A DNA stretch of 6,375 nt from Candidatus Aerophobota bacterium (GCA_030672545.1 DAOVGF010000084.1:1-6375); one strand, 5' to 3'. Positions 1 through 6,220 are shown, numbered from the stretch's first letter. The notes: generated from the sequence alone by a model not told the origin. Program-made: numbers and translations.

Positions 1-324
1 TGATCCCCTTTGGAGATGAGCATTAACCCGGAAGCGTCCTACCCCGGGGAAGCTAAAGGAAAAATCGAGATAACCTTGTTTCTCGAAGGTTTTCCTTTGT
101 TCCTCGGTGAAAACTTGGTAGATCAAATCACGAGTTATCTCGGGCATGAGTTTGGTCTTACCTTCAGGCCGAAGTTCCCCGCGAGTTCTAAATCCTGGCG
201 GTACACCAGCTATGATGTGTAGATCTGAGGCATCTTTTTCTTTGGCCTTTTTCAGAAGTGCTCTCATATCCAGGGTATCCGTTTTGTCAGTACTTTCCTC
301 TACGGTAGAAGTTGTTATCTCCAT
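1..324 (-). CDS. pilT: Type IV pilus retraction ATPase PilT, N-terminal part (cut by window edge)
   Basis: The minus strand is open from an ATG at 324-322 to the left edge, giving 108 codons with no stop. PilT is the cytoplasmic hexameric ATPase that depolymerises type IV pili for twitching motility and DNA uptake. The translated piece matches the PilT N-terminal PAS-like domain: the ASDLHI motif at residues 32-37, VPP at 41-43, TEEQRKTFE near 73-81, LDFSFSFPG at 86-94 and GRFRVN at 96-101, ending at QRGS. The Walker A and B boxes would lie beyond the edge, so catalytic competence cannot be judged. The start is supported by GAGGGA (complement of 331-336) six bases upstream. A second in-frame ATG at codon 20 is where most PilT proteins begin, but it has no Shine-Dalgarno sequence; the first 19 residues are an acidic, Ser/Thr-rich extension. 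A PilU paralogue is the main alternative. Confidence 0.9.
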   Translation of the reverse strand, partial: MEITTSTVEESTDKTDTLDMRALLKKAKEKDASDLHIIAGVPPGFRTRGELRPEGKTKLMPEITRDLIYQVFTEEQRKTFEKQGYLDFSFSFPGVGRFRVNAHLQRGS

Positions 325-343
325 AAATTTTCCCTCACTGCTT

Positions 344-371
344 AAATTAGCAGGTGAAAGGCGAATGTCAA
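344..371 (-). promoter_or_regulatory. Probable sigma-70 promoter of pilT
   Basis: Read on the minus strand, a perfect -35 box TTGACA (complement of 366-371) is followed after 16 bases by TAATTT (complement of 344-349), which is preceded by TG one base upstream, an extended -10. Transcription would begin near 337, leaving a leader of only about 13 bases that starts right at the Shine-Dalgarno sequence. The -10 hexamer itself matches consensus at only three positions, so the call rests on the -35, the TGn extension and the spacing. Confidence 0.6.
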
Positions 372-390
372 GCCGGCGCTCGGCACACTT

Positions 391-444
391 CGTTCATTTG
401 GTTCCTCTCGTTCATTCCGTTGAAACCGTTGATTCCGTTGCCCC
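391..444. repeat. Imperfect 9-bp tandem repeat, six units
   Basis: Six consecutive 9-bp units can be laid out: CGTTCATTT, GGTTCCTCT, CGTTCATTC, CGTTGAAAC, CGTTGATTC and CGTTGCCCC. Five of six begin with CGTT; units 1 and 3 differ at one base, as do units 3 and 5. The tract starts 20 bp upstream (in the pilT direction) of the pilT -35 box. The period is a multiple of three, but the only open frames through it also run antisense through pilT or begin nowhere, so I treat it as a non-coding degenerate minisatellite. Confidence 0.6.
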
Positions 445-450
445 TTTTTT

Positions 451-468
451 GGGCGACTGAAGTCGCCC
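451..468. repeat. Perfect palindrome, 8-bp arms
   Basis: GGGCGACT and AGTCGCCC are exact inverted arms separated by GA. A T-run lies on its left (445-450), but on neither strand does a T-run follow the hairpin, so it is not an ordinary intrinsic terminator. Its centre, CTGAAG, resembles the centre TTGAAA of the palindrome at 6187-6204, suggesting a related REP-like element family at both ends of the window. Confidence 0.65.
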
Positions 469-547
469 CCACACGCTAAGTAGTCATAGGATTTTGCAGT
501 TTATCCTTGTTGCAGTAGATTATCAAAGTCGCTTCACCGGAATATTC

Positions 548-603
548 CTCGCTTAAAGTGATGCTTCAAGCCGGGGCTGGTTAAAAGTGGGAAATTAAGC
601 GAG
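548..603. repeat. Long-range inverted repeat upstream of the tRNA-leuS promoter
   Basis: CTCGCTTAA (548-556) is exactly inverted as TTAAGCGAG (595-603), 38 bases apart. Inside lies a smaller AGCC/GGCT pair at 569-572 and 575-578, and CCG (537-539) with CGG (606-608) could extend the outer stem after bulges. The structure ends 14 bp before the -35 box and has no following T-run. It may be an operator, a degenerate mobile palindrome, or part of an unmapped RNA; the sequence does not decide. Confidence 0.4.
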
Positions 604-617
604 TTCGGCGGACACGG

Positions 618-645
618 TTGACCTTTTTGTTTCTAAGAATAAAAT
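618..645 (+). promoter_or_regulatory. Sigma-70 promoter of the tRNA-Thr/leuS unit
   Basis: TTGACC (618-623, five of six consensus bases) is followed after 16 bases by TAAAAT (640-645, five of six). Initiation would fall near 652, a few bases before the mature tRNA 5' end at 656. This short leader is typical of tRNA promoters. Confidence 0.75.
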
Positions 646-655
646 AGAAGTATTG

Positions 656-730
656 GCCGACGTAGCTCAAAGGTAGAGCAGCTGATTCGTAATCAGCAGG
701 TTGTAGGTTCAAGTCCTATCGTCGGCTCCA
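656..730 (+). tRNA. tRNA-Thr, anticodon CGU
   Basis: A complete cloverleaf can be drawn. The acceptor arm is GCCGACG (656-662) with CGTCGGC (720-726), all seven pairs Watson-Crick. The D stem is GCTC (665-668) with GAGC (676-679). The anticodon stem is GCTGA (681-685) with TCAGC (693-697), and the 7-base loop 686-692 carries CGT at 688-690, decoding ACG threonine codons. The variable loop has five bases. The T stem is GTAGG (703-707) with CCTAT (715-719), including one G-U pair, and the T loop is TTCAAGT. The discriminator is T727 and CCA is encoded (728-730). It has its own promoter just upstream and leuS begins 66 bp downstream on the same strand without a convincing terminator between. Confidence 0.97.
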
Positions 731-786
731 CTGAGGAGTTTTCCGGAATCAAATTTGGAGTTCTGGCAAGAAAAGCCAAGGGGTAA

Positions 787-792
787 AAGGAG
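787..792 (+). promoter_or_regulatory. Shine-Dalgarno sequence deciding the leuS start
   Basis: AAGGAG lies four bases before the ATG at 797. The upstream in-frame TTG at 755 has only GAGGAG 16 bases away, too far to serve, so the ATG is preferred. Confidence 0.75.
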
Positions 793-796
793 TAAG

Positions 797-3271
797 ATGA
801 AGGCCGAATATAGAGCCAGGAAGATTGAGAAAAAGTGGCAGAAATACTGGGAAGAAAACAAAATTTTCTCTTGTGAGAAGCAAGAAGGGAAAAAGAAGTA
901 TTATTTACTGGAGATGTTTCCCTATACCTCGGGAACTGTTCATATGGGACACGTGAGAAATTACACCATTGGCGACGTTTTAGCTCGCTACAAAAAGATG
1001 AAGGGTTATAACGTTCTCCATCCCATTGGATTTGACGCTTTTGGTCTACCCGGGGAAAATGCAGCTATGGGAAAAGCTACTCCTTCGGATGAATGGACGT
1101 ATAGCAACGTTAAGATTCTTCGGCGCCAACTGAAGACTATGGGTTTTTCTTACGATTGGTCGAGAGAAGTAATTACCTGTGATAAGGAGTATTACCGCTG
1201 GAATCAGTGGTTTTTTCTCAAACTTTATCAGAAAAAACTGGCCTATCGTAAGCAAGCTCCGGCTAACTGGTGTCCCACTTGCGAGACTGTTCTGGCCAAT
1301 GAACAAGTAGTAAATGGTGGCTGTTACCGTTGCGAAACGCCGGTGGTACAAAAGGATTTGACTCAGTGGTTTTTGAGGATAACCAGCTATACTGAGGAGC
1401 TTCTGGAGGGCATCAATAAGTTGGAGGACTGGCCCCCAACAGTAAAGAAAATGCAAATTAACTGGATTGGAAAAAGTGAAGGGGTGGAAATTAAGTTCAA
1501 ACTTGAGAGAGATTCCCAGGAAATTCCCGTATTCACCACTCGTCCAGATACTATCTTTGGAGCTACCTATTTGGTTCTTTCTCCTGAGCATCCCTGGGTA
1601 AAGAAAATAGTCCAGGAAAATCCCTCTCTAAGAGAAAGAGTTGAGGTGATGAAGCGGCAGCAGTTGACCAGGGGGGAGGTGGAAAAAACTGGCCTGTCCA
1701 GCGGGTGGTGGGCGATAAATCCGATGAATGGAGAAAGGATACCTATCTGGATAGCTAACTATGTGCTTATGCAATACGGAACGGGTGCAATAATGGCTGT
1801 GCCCGCACACGACCAACGAGATTTTGACTTTGCTCAAAGATACGATTTGCCTATCCGAGTAGTTATTCGTCCACCGGACTTTAATGTTTCTTTAGGTAGG
1901 CTGGAGAAAGCTTACGTAGATGAGGGTGAGGTGATAAATTCCGGACAGTTTAATGGGATTTCCAGCCAAAAAGCCCGACAGGTGATCAGTCGGTGGATGG
2001 AGCGTCAGGGAATAGGTAGCCGGCGAATCAACTATAAATTACGTGATTGGTGTATTTCCCGACAACGTTACTGGGGGACGCCTATTCCCATTATTTATTG
2101 TGAAAACTGTGGAGTGGTTCCTGTTCCGGAGAAAGATTTACCGGTGGTACTGCCTTTGAATATAGAGATAACTGGGAAGGGGGGCTCTCCTCTGGCCAAA
2201 ATTCCTTCTTTTGTCCAGTGCCAATGTCCCCAGTGCGGGGGAATGGCGCACAGAGAAACCGATACTATGGATACTTTCGTTGATTCTTCCTGGTATTTTA
2301 TTCGTTTTACCAGCAGAAAAAATGAGTACCTTCCTTATTCCAGGGAAGAAGCTAATTACTGGATGCCGGTAGATCAGTATATTGGAGGAATTGAACATGC
2401 TATTCTCCATCTCTTATATTCGCGTTTCTTCACCAAAGCAATGCGGGATATGGGGCTTCTTTCTGTCGAGGAGCCTTTTCAGAGACTTCTCACCCAGGGA
2501 ATGGTGATTAAAGATGGAGCTAAGATGTCCAAGTCCAAGGGCAATGTGGTGGATCCAGAGAAGATGATTGAGAAGTACGGAGTGGACACTCTGCGGGGAT
2601 TTATTCTCTTTGCTGCTCCTCCTCAAATAGATCTGGAATGGCGGGAGGATGGTCTGGAAGGTATCAATCGCTTTTTAAGGCGAGTGTGGCGATTAGTTGA
2701 TCAAAAATGGGAAAGGTCGGAGGGTTACCTTTTGGGAAAGAATGGTCCTCAGCTCACCAGTCTTTATTCATCAATCCAAGGTGAAGAGGAAAAGGAACTT
2801 CAACGCAGAGTGCATAGGGCCATAAAGAAAGTAAGTGGGGACATCGAAGAGAGTTTTCATTTCAATACCGCTCTGGCCTGTTTAATGGAACTGCTAAATT
2901 TTCTTTATCAGTTTCCCCAGCCTGTTGGTGGTGTTTTCCAGGAGGCTCTGATTGTGTTGGTTCTCCTCCTTTTCCCTTTTACTCCCCACATCTGTCAAGA
3001 ACTATGGGAGCGAATGGGTTATTCCGGAGATCTCTCCAGTCAACCCTGGCCTCTCTGGCGAGATGAGTACCTCCAGAAAAAAGAAGTCATTCTGGTCATT
3101 CAAGTTAACGGAAAGGTTAGAGATAGAATAGTCGTTCGGATCGGGGAATCTTCTAAAGAAATAGAGCAAAAAGCTTTAGACCAACCAGGAGTGAACAGAC
3201 ATCTTAAGGGAAAAAGGATCCAGAGGATAATTCATGTCCCCGGAAGACTTCTCAATATTGTAGTAGAGTAG
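797..3271 (+). CDS. leuS: Leucyl-tRNA synthetase
   Basis: Cytoplasmic class I synthetase that joins leucine to tRNA-Leu using ATP and hydrolyses mischarged tRNA. The 824-residue product is full length for the bacterial type. Visible parts: class I signature HMGH at 49-52; DAFGLPGENAA at 80-90; a zinc ribbon with Cys159, 162, 176 and 179; the CP1 editing domain with TTRPDTIFG at 247-255 and HDQRD at 338-342, whose last Asp is the conserved amino-acid-binding residue of the editing site; DWCISRQRYWG at 417-427; a second Cys set (435, 438, 477, 480); DTFVDSSWYF at 492-501; KMSKS at 576-580; an anticodon-binding helical domain from about 610; and the C-terminal tRNA-binding domain with IQVNGKVRDR at 768-777. 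Only three residues (DGA-K) separate TQGMVIK from KMSKS, so the leucine-specific domain found in E. coli is absent. comEA follows seven bases after the stop. Confidence 0.98.
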   Translation: MKAEYRARKIEKKWQKYWEENKIFSCEKQEGKKKYYLLEMFPYTSGTVHMGHVRNYTIGDVLARYKKMKGYNVLHPIGFDAFGLPGENAAMGKATPSDEWTYSNVKILRRQLKTMGFSYDWSREVITCDKEYYRWNQWFFLKLYQKKLAYRKQAPANWCPTCETVLANEQVVNGGCYRCETPVVQKDLTQWFLRITSYTEELLEGINKLEDWPPTVKKMQINWIGKSEGVEIKFKLERDSQEIPVFTTRPDTIFGATYLVLSPEHPWVKKIVQENPSLRERVEVMKRQQLTRGEVEKTGLSSGWWAINPMNGERIPIWIANYVLMQYGTGAIMAVPAHDQRDFDFAQRYDLPIRVVIRPPDFNVSLGRLEKAYVDEGEVINSGQFNGISSQKARQVISRWMERQGIGSRRINYKLRDWCISRQRYWGTPIPIIYCENCGVVPVPEKDLPVVLPLNIEITGKGGSPLAKIPSFVQCQCPQCGGMAHRETDTMDTFVDSSWYFIRFTSRKNEYLPYSREEANYWMPVDQYIGGIEHAILHLLYSRFFTKAMRDMGLLSVEEPFQRLLTQGMVIKDGAKMSKSKGNVVDPEKMIEKYGVDTLRGFILFAAPPQIDLEWREDGLEGINRFLRRVWRLVDQKWERSEGYLLGKNGPQLTSLYSSIQGEEEKELQRRVHRAIKKVSGDIEESFHFNTALACLMELLNFLYQFPQPVGGVFQEALIVLVLLLFPFTPHICQELWERMGYSGDLSSQPWPLWRDEYLQKKEVILVIQVNGKVRDRIVVRIGESSKEIEQKALDQPGVNRHLKGKRIQRIIHVPGRLLNIVVE

Positions 3272-3278
3272 GGGAGAT

Positions 3279-3785
3279 ATGTGGCAACTTACCCGTGAAG
3301 AGCAAGTTGTCTTACTTTTTCTTTTGTTAGCTTTTGTTATAGGAATAGGAGTAAAGCTTTTAGGGGGTATTCCCCAAAAACTTCCCCTTATTCCAGAGCG
3401 ATCGGTAAGGATTTATGTGGGGGGAGCGGTCAAGAAACCAGGATGGTATGAACTTCGGGAGGGAGCCACTCTCCGTCAAGCTCTGGAGAAGGCAAGCGGG
3501 GTGTTGCCCTGGGCGGACTTGAATCAGGTTAATCTAAATTATCTCCTCAACGAAAAGGAAGAGATTTCTATCCCTCCGGGGAAAATGAATTTGAACCTGG
3601 CATCTTTAAATGATCTTATTTGTCTTCCCGGGATTGGACCTTCCCTGGCCCAGGGGATCTTAGATTATCGGAAAAAGAAAGGGTGTTTTGAGAGTTTAAC
3701 TGAGCTGAAGGACGTCCCAGGAATAGGTGAGAAGAAACTGGCCGGAATGGCCGATAAATTGATGATTTCTCCTTTAACTGAGTAA
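3279..3785 (+). CDS. comEA: ComEA-family membrane-anchored helix-hairpin-helix DNA-binding protein
   Basis: The 168-residue protein has the ComEA architecture: a short cytoplasmic N-terminus, one membrane segment at about residues 10-29, a SLBB domain at about 43-99 (VGGAVKKPGWYEL at 47-59), and a C-terminal tandem helix-hairpin-helix unit at about 103-161, with LPGIG at 116-120 and VPGIG at 146-150. In competent bacteria ComEA sits outside the inner membrane, binds incoming double-stranded DNA and passes it to the ComEC channel. The Gly/Ser-rich linker often seen between the two domains is missing; about five residues join them. The ATG is only seven bases after the leuS stop, so the two are probably co-transcribed and perhaps translationally coupled. 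AGGGG ends four bases before the ATG, and no other in-frame start is better placed. A general role in DNA binding or exopolysaccharide contact cannot be excluded, since comEA-like genes occur in non-competent species. Confidence 0.88.
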   Translation: MWQLTREEQVVLLFLLLAFVIGIGVKLLGGIPQKLPLIPERSVRIYVGGAVKKPGWYELREGATLRQALEKASGVLPWADLNQVNLNYLLNEKEEISIPPGKMNLNLASLNDLICLPGIGPSLAQGILDYRKKKGCFESLTELKDVPGIGEKKLAGMADKLMISPLTE

Positions 3786-3807
3786 ATAACCAAATTTTCA
3801 TTCCACC

Positions 3808-3837
3808 CCACGACTCTGATGACTCCGTGGCTTTTTT
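3808..3837 (+). terminator. Candidate intrinsic terminator after comEA
   Basis: CCACG (3808-3812) pairs with CGTGG (3826-3830), followed by C and six T residues (3832-3837). The position just after comEA and before the lipB unit is right, and the T-run is good, but the stem is only five pairs with a 13-base loop, so strength is uncertain. Confidence 0.5.
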
Positions 3838-3883
3838 ATTAAATTAATGGTTGTTTTGGCTAAGATTAATTAAAAAGAGAATT

Positions 3884-3912
3884 CTGGATAACCAGTGAAT
3901 TTCAAGTATAAC
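3884..3912 (+). promoter_or_regulatory. Weak candidate promoter for the lipB unit
   Basis: TATAAC (3907-3912) matches the -10 consensus at five of six bases; the -35 region at 3884-3889 (CTGGAT) is poor. If used, transcription would start near 3919, downstream of the GTG at 3895, which agrees with translation starting at the later TTG. The call is tentative. Confidence 0.3.
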
Positions 3913-3936
3913 GGCTTTTCAGGAATCGGAGCTTCC

Positions 3937-3942
3937 AGGAGA
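3937..3942 (+). promoter_or_regulatory. Shine-Dalgarno sequence favouring the TTG start of lipB
   Basis: AGGAGA lies nine bases before the in-frame TTG at 3952. The longer option, GTG at 3895, has no purine-rich ribosome binding site at a usable distance. Confidence 0.5.
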
Positions 3943-3951
3943 AGATGTATC

Positions 3952-4653
3952 TTGGTTAAAGAGGGTCTGGTGGGGTTTGCCAAAGCTTATCAGTGGCAAG
4001 AGAGAATTTTTCAAGCAAAATTGAGGGGAAATTTGCCGGCAGAGGTATTATTCCTTCTGGAGCATCCTCCCACCTTTACTCAAGGGACTCAAGCTGGAGA
4101 GGGCGAAATCTTGGTTTCTGCCCGACAACTAAAGGAGCGAAAAATTCCTGTTTTCAGGATTGGCCGGGGAGGAAAGGTAACTTATCACGGCCCTGGTCAG
4201 TTAGTAGGCTATCCTATTTTTGATCTAAATAACTTCGGTCGGGATTTACATCTTTATTTGAGGATGCTTGAGGAAGTGATCATTTGCGCCTTGAAGGATA
4301 TGGGCATTGCTGCTGAGCGTCAACCTCAGCAAACCGGAGTCTGGATAAGAGGAGAAAAAATAGCCTCCATCGGAATCCAGGTTAAGAAATGGATTACCCG
4401 GCACGGATTTGCCCTTAATGTGAGTCCGGACCTTTCTTATTTTAATCTCATTGTTCCCTGTGGACTACCGGAGGTGACCATGACTTCTCTTGAGGAGGTT
4501 CTGAAGAAAGACCTGGGAAAAGAGGAAATAATAAAAAAAGTTGCTTCCCAATTTTCCCGCATATTTGGGCTGAGAATGGAAGAAATCCCCTGGGACGATT
4601 TGGTTCGGTTGCTGGGTGAGGAAAATAAATCCCGCCGGGAATGGAGAGTATAG
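3952..4653 (+). CDS. lipB: Lipoyl(octanoyl) transferase LipB
   Basis: LipB moves the octanoyl group from octanoyl-acyl carrier protein to a lysine of lipoyl domains (pyruvate and 2-oxoglutarate dehydrogenases, glycine cleavage H protein), the first step of endogenous lipoate synthesis. From the TTG the protein has 233 residues, close to the family norm. It shows LLEHPPTFTQG at about 35-45, the family signature RGGKVTYHGPGQLVGYPI at 72-89, the catalytic lysine in GEKIASIGI (Lys136) and the catalytic cysteine in IVPCGLPE (Cys170), so both members of the Cys/Lys dyad are present. A GTG at 3895 would add 19 residues (252 total) that include a basic RRR stretch and do not resemble family N-termini, though residues just before the TTG could form the first strand; the start is not certain. 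A radical SAM gene follows 45 bases downstream on the same strand. No lipA is visible. Confidence 0.93.
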   Translation: MVKEGLVGFAKAYQWQERIFQAKLRGNLPAEVLFLLEHPPTFTQGTQAGEGEILVSARQLKERKIPVFRIGRGGKVTYHGPGQLVGYPIFDLNNFGRDLHLYLRMLEEVIICALKDMGIAAERQPQQTGVWIRGEKIASIGIQVKKWITRHGFALNVSPDLSYFNLIVPCGLPEVTMTSLEEVLKKDLGKEEIIKKVASQFSRIFGLRMEEIPWDDLVRLLGEENKSRREWRV

Positions 4654-4685
4654 AGAAAATGATTTCCTTGGTCTTTTGGATTGAG

Positions 4686-4691
4686 AAAGGA
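4686..4691 (+). promoter_or_regulatory. Shine-Dalgarno sequence deciding the radical SAM gene start
   Basis: AAAGGA lies seven bases before TTG 4699, whose product begins MKRIVLINPN, a typical opening for cobalamin-binding radical SAM proteins. The earlier in-frame TTG at 4681 has no ribosome binding site. Confidence 0.65.
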
Positions 4692-4698
4692 TTTAAGG

Positions 4699-6135
4699 TT
4701 GAAGAGAATAGTGCTCATTAACCCTAACCAAATGAAGCCGGCTGTTTGTCCCATTGCCCTGGATTATCTGGCCTCTTTTTTGCATAAAAAGGGTCACCGG
4801 GTAGATATTCTTGATTTGTGTTTTTCTCCCGACTACCAGAAGGATATTGACAGTTATTTTGAGGAAAAAGAACTACAAGCTATAGGAATCTCGCTTCGTA
4901 ATACTGATGATTCTTGCTATTCAAGCCGCAATTTTTTCCTTCCCCGCTTTAAGGAAATTATCAACTACTTAAGGCTGAAAACTGATATCCCCATCATTCT
5001 GGGAGGAGCAGGGTTTTCCATTATGCCGGAGAGAATCATGGAGTACTTAGGGGTGAGTCTGGGGATATGGGGGGAGGGAGAAGCCGCCCTTTCGGCTCTT
5101 CTGGATTGTCTTGGTGATGAGGGAAAATATGCAGAGGTACCGGGATTGATTTATCGCCGTGGGGAGAGGTTGGTTAGAAATCCCGGCAGGTTCATTCGCC
5201 CCGAGGAGCTGGGCTTTTCTGAGCGCTTGTTGGTGGACAATCCCAGGTACTTTCGGGAAGGAGGAATGGTGGCTCTGGAAACAAAAAGGGGATGTAATAA
5301 GGCTTGCATTTATTGTGTCGACCCTAGGGGAAAGGGCACAAAAGTGAGGGTTCGTTCCCCCAGGCATGTTATCGAGGAGATAGAGAGACTGATTGACCAA
5401 GGAGTTAATTATTTTCACCTTGGCGATAGCGAGTTCAACTTGCCAAAGTCCCATGCTGAGGAAGTATGCCGAGAGATTATCAGACGCGGTCTGGGTGAAA
5501 AGATTCACTGGTACACTTATGCCAGTCCCCATCCCTTTTCTCAAGGTTTGGCTTTTCTGATGAAAAAGGCTGGATGTGCTGGTATAGATTTTGGGGTAGA
5601 TAGCGGAAACGACCAACTGCTAAAGAGGTTGGGTAGGGACTTTACCAAGCATGAAATTAGAGCTACCGCCCAGATTTGCCACCAGGTGAAGATCGCCTTT
5701 ATGTACGATTTACTCTTGGGAGGTCCGGACGAGACCAGAGAGACTATCAAAGAGACGATTGAATTGATGCAAGAAGTCCAACCCACCTGCGTGGGGATAT
5801 CGTTGGGAATAAGGATATACCCGGGAACCAGACTGGCAGACCTGGTTTTGCGTGAGGGTCCTCCGGAAAGGAATCAAAACCTGAAGGGAAAGACCAGAGG
5901 TAACCGGAATTTCTTTGAGCCCATCTTTTATCTCTCCAATGGCCTGGGAGAAGGAATAGAAGATTTTATCGAGGGACTGATTGGCGGTGATCCCAGCTTT
6001 TTTCTTCTGGGAGGGAAAAAGCAAGAGGGAAACTATAATTACAATGAAAATGTCCTCTTGGTAAAGGCAATCAAAGCAGGGTATCGAGGAGCTTTCTGGC
6101 ATATACTAAGAAAGATAATTGATGACCAGCCTTGA
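4699..6135 (+). CDS. Cobalamin-binding (class B type) radical SAM enzyme, substrate unknown
   Basis: The 478-residue product has two domains. Residues 1 to about 140 form a B12-binding Rossmann domain: KRIVLINPN at 2-10, LDYLASFL at 21-28, GHRVDILDL at 32-40, GISLRN at 63-68, ILGGAGFS at 100-107 and GEGE at 125-128. The radical SAM domain follows: a CxxxCxxC cluster (Cys199, 203, 206, with CNKACIYC), DSEFN at 243-247, FGVDSGN at 298-304 and LLGGPDET at 339-346. A conserved-looking tail at 445-469 contains NYNYNEN and YRGAFWHIL. No DxHxxG cobalamin-ligand motif is present; Arg67 in GISLRN may sit beneath the cobalt. Members with this layout, including the tryptophan C-methyltransferase TsrM, usually transfer methyl groups to unreactive carbons, and the overall pattern looks TsrM-like to me from memory, but the substrate cannot be read from sequence. 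It lies 45 bases after lipB and is not LipA, which lacks a B12 domain and has a different cysteine arrangement. Confidence 0.85.
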   Translation: MKRIVLINPNQMKPAVCPIALDYLASFLHKKGHRVDILDLCFSPDYQKDIDSYFEEKELQAIGISLRNTDDSCYSSRNFFLPRFKEIINYLRLKTDIPIILGGAGFSIMPERIMEYLGVSLGIWGEGEAALSALLDCLGDEGKYAEVPGLIYRRGERLVRNPGRFIRPEELGFSERLLVDNPRYFREGGMVALETKRGCNKACIYCVDPRGKGTKVRVRSPRHVIEEIERLIDQGVNYFHLGDSEFNLPKSHAEEVCREIIRRGLGEKIHWYTYASPHPFSQGLAFLMKKAGCAGIDFGVDSGNDQLLKRLGRDFTKHEIRATAQICHQVKIAFMYDLLLGGPDETRETIKETIELMQEVQPTCVGISLGIRIYPGTRLADLVLREGPPERNQNLKGKTRGNRNFFEPIFYLSNGLGEGIEDFIEGLIGGDPSFFLLGGKKQEGNYNYNENVLLVKAIKAGYRGAFWHILRKIIDDQP

Positions 6136-6156
6136 TTTTCGGGGAAGATAGAGTGA

Positions 6157-6178
6157 TAGCCGCCGGCTTTAGCCTACG
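6157..6178 (-). repeat. REP-like palindromic unit A (inverted, degenerate)
   Basis: The core GGCT-TT-AGCC (6165-6174) is flanked by CG (6161-6162) and CG (6177-6178) that pair after two mismatches, so this looks like a decayed palindrome. On the minus strand its end reads CGGCTA (complement of 6157-6162), the same as the right end of unit B (6203-6208), so A and B form a head-to-head pair. Confidence 0.6.
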
Positions 6179-6184
6179 TTTATT

Positions 6185-6210
6185 GGCGCAGCTTGAAAGC
6201 TGCGGCTACC
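6185..6210 (+). repeat. REP-like palindromic unit B
   Basis: CGCAGCTT (6187-6194) and AAGCTGCG (6197-6204) are perfect 8-bp inverted arms around GA, framed by a leading GG and trailing GCTACC. It begins 49 bp after the radical SAM stop codon. Confidence 0.75.
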
Positions 6211-6220
6211 ATGGCTCCTT

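Larger units (their letters stand above)
325..655. other. Divergent intergenic region between pilT and tRNA-Thr
   Basis: This 331-bp stretch holds no supportable protein gene. Going left to right it contains the pilT leader and promoter, a 9-bp imperfect tandem repeat (391-444), a perfect 8-bp-arm palindrome (451-468), a pair of TTGCAGT direct repeats (494-500 and 510-516), the 10-bp palindrome GGAATATTCC (539-548), a 9-bp inverted repeat with a 38-base interval (548-603), and the promoter of the tRNA-leuS unit (618-645). No T-box motif precedes leuS here. The region is unusually rich in short repeats for its length. Confidence 0.7.

Noticed and set aside
146..460. Plus-strand open frame of 104 codons
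   Set aside because: It runs antisense through pilT and then through the 9-bp tandem repeat; it has no ribosome binding site, and its composition reflects the repeat and not a known protein family.
494..516. Direct repeat of TTGCAGT, 16 bp apart
   Set aside because: A 7-bp repeat pair is expected by chance at this scale and does not line up with either promoter.
461..655. T-box leader for leuS
   Set aside because: No AGGGTGG-type T-box sequence or antiterminator layout is present, and the tRNA gene sits between this region and leuS.
726..742. Terminator just after the tRNA
   Set aside because: CTCC/GGAG forms only four pairs, overlaps the encoded CCA, and is followed by just four T residues.
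3895..3951. GTG start giving a 19-residue longer LipB
   Set aside because: No Shine-Dalgarno sequence precedes it and the extra residues do not resemble LipB N-termini; it is kept only as an alternative.
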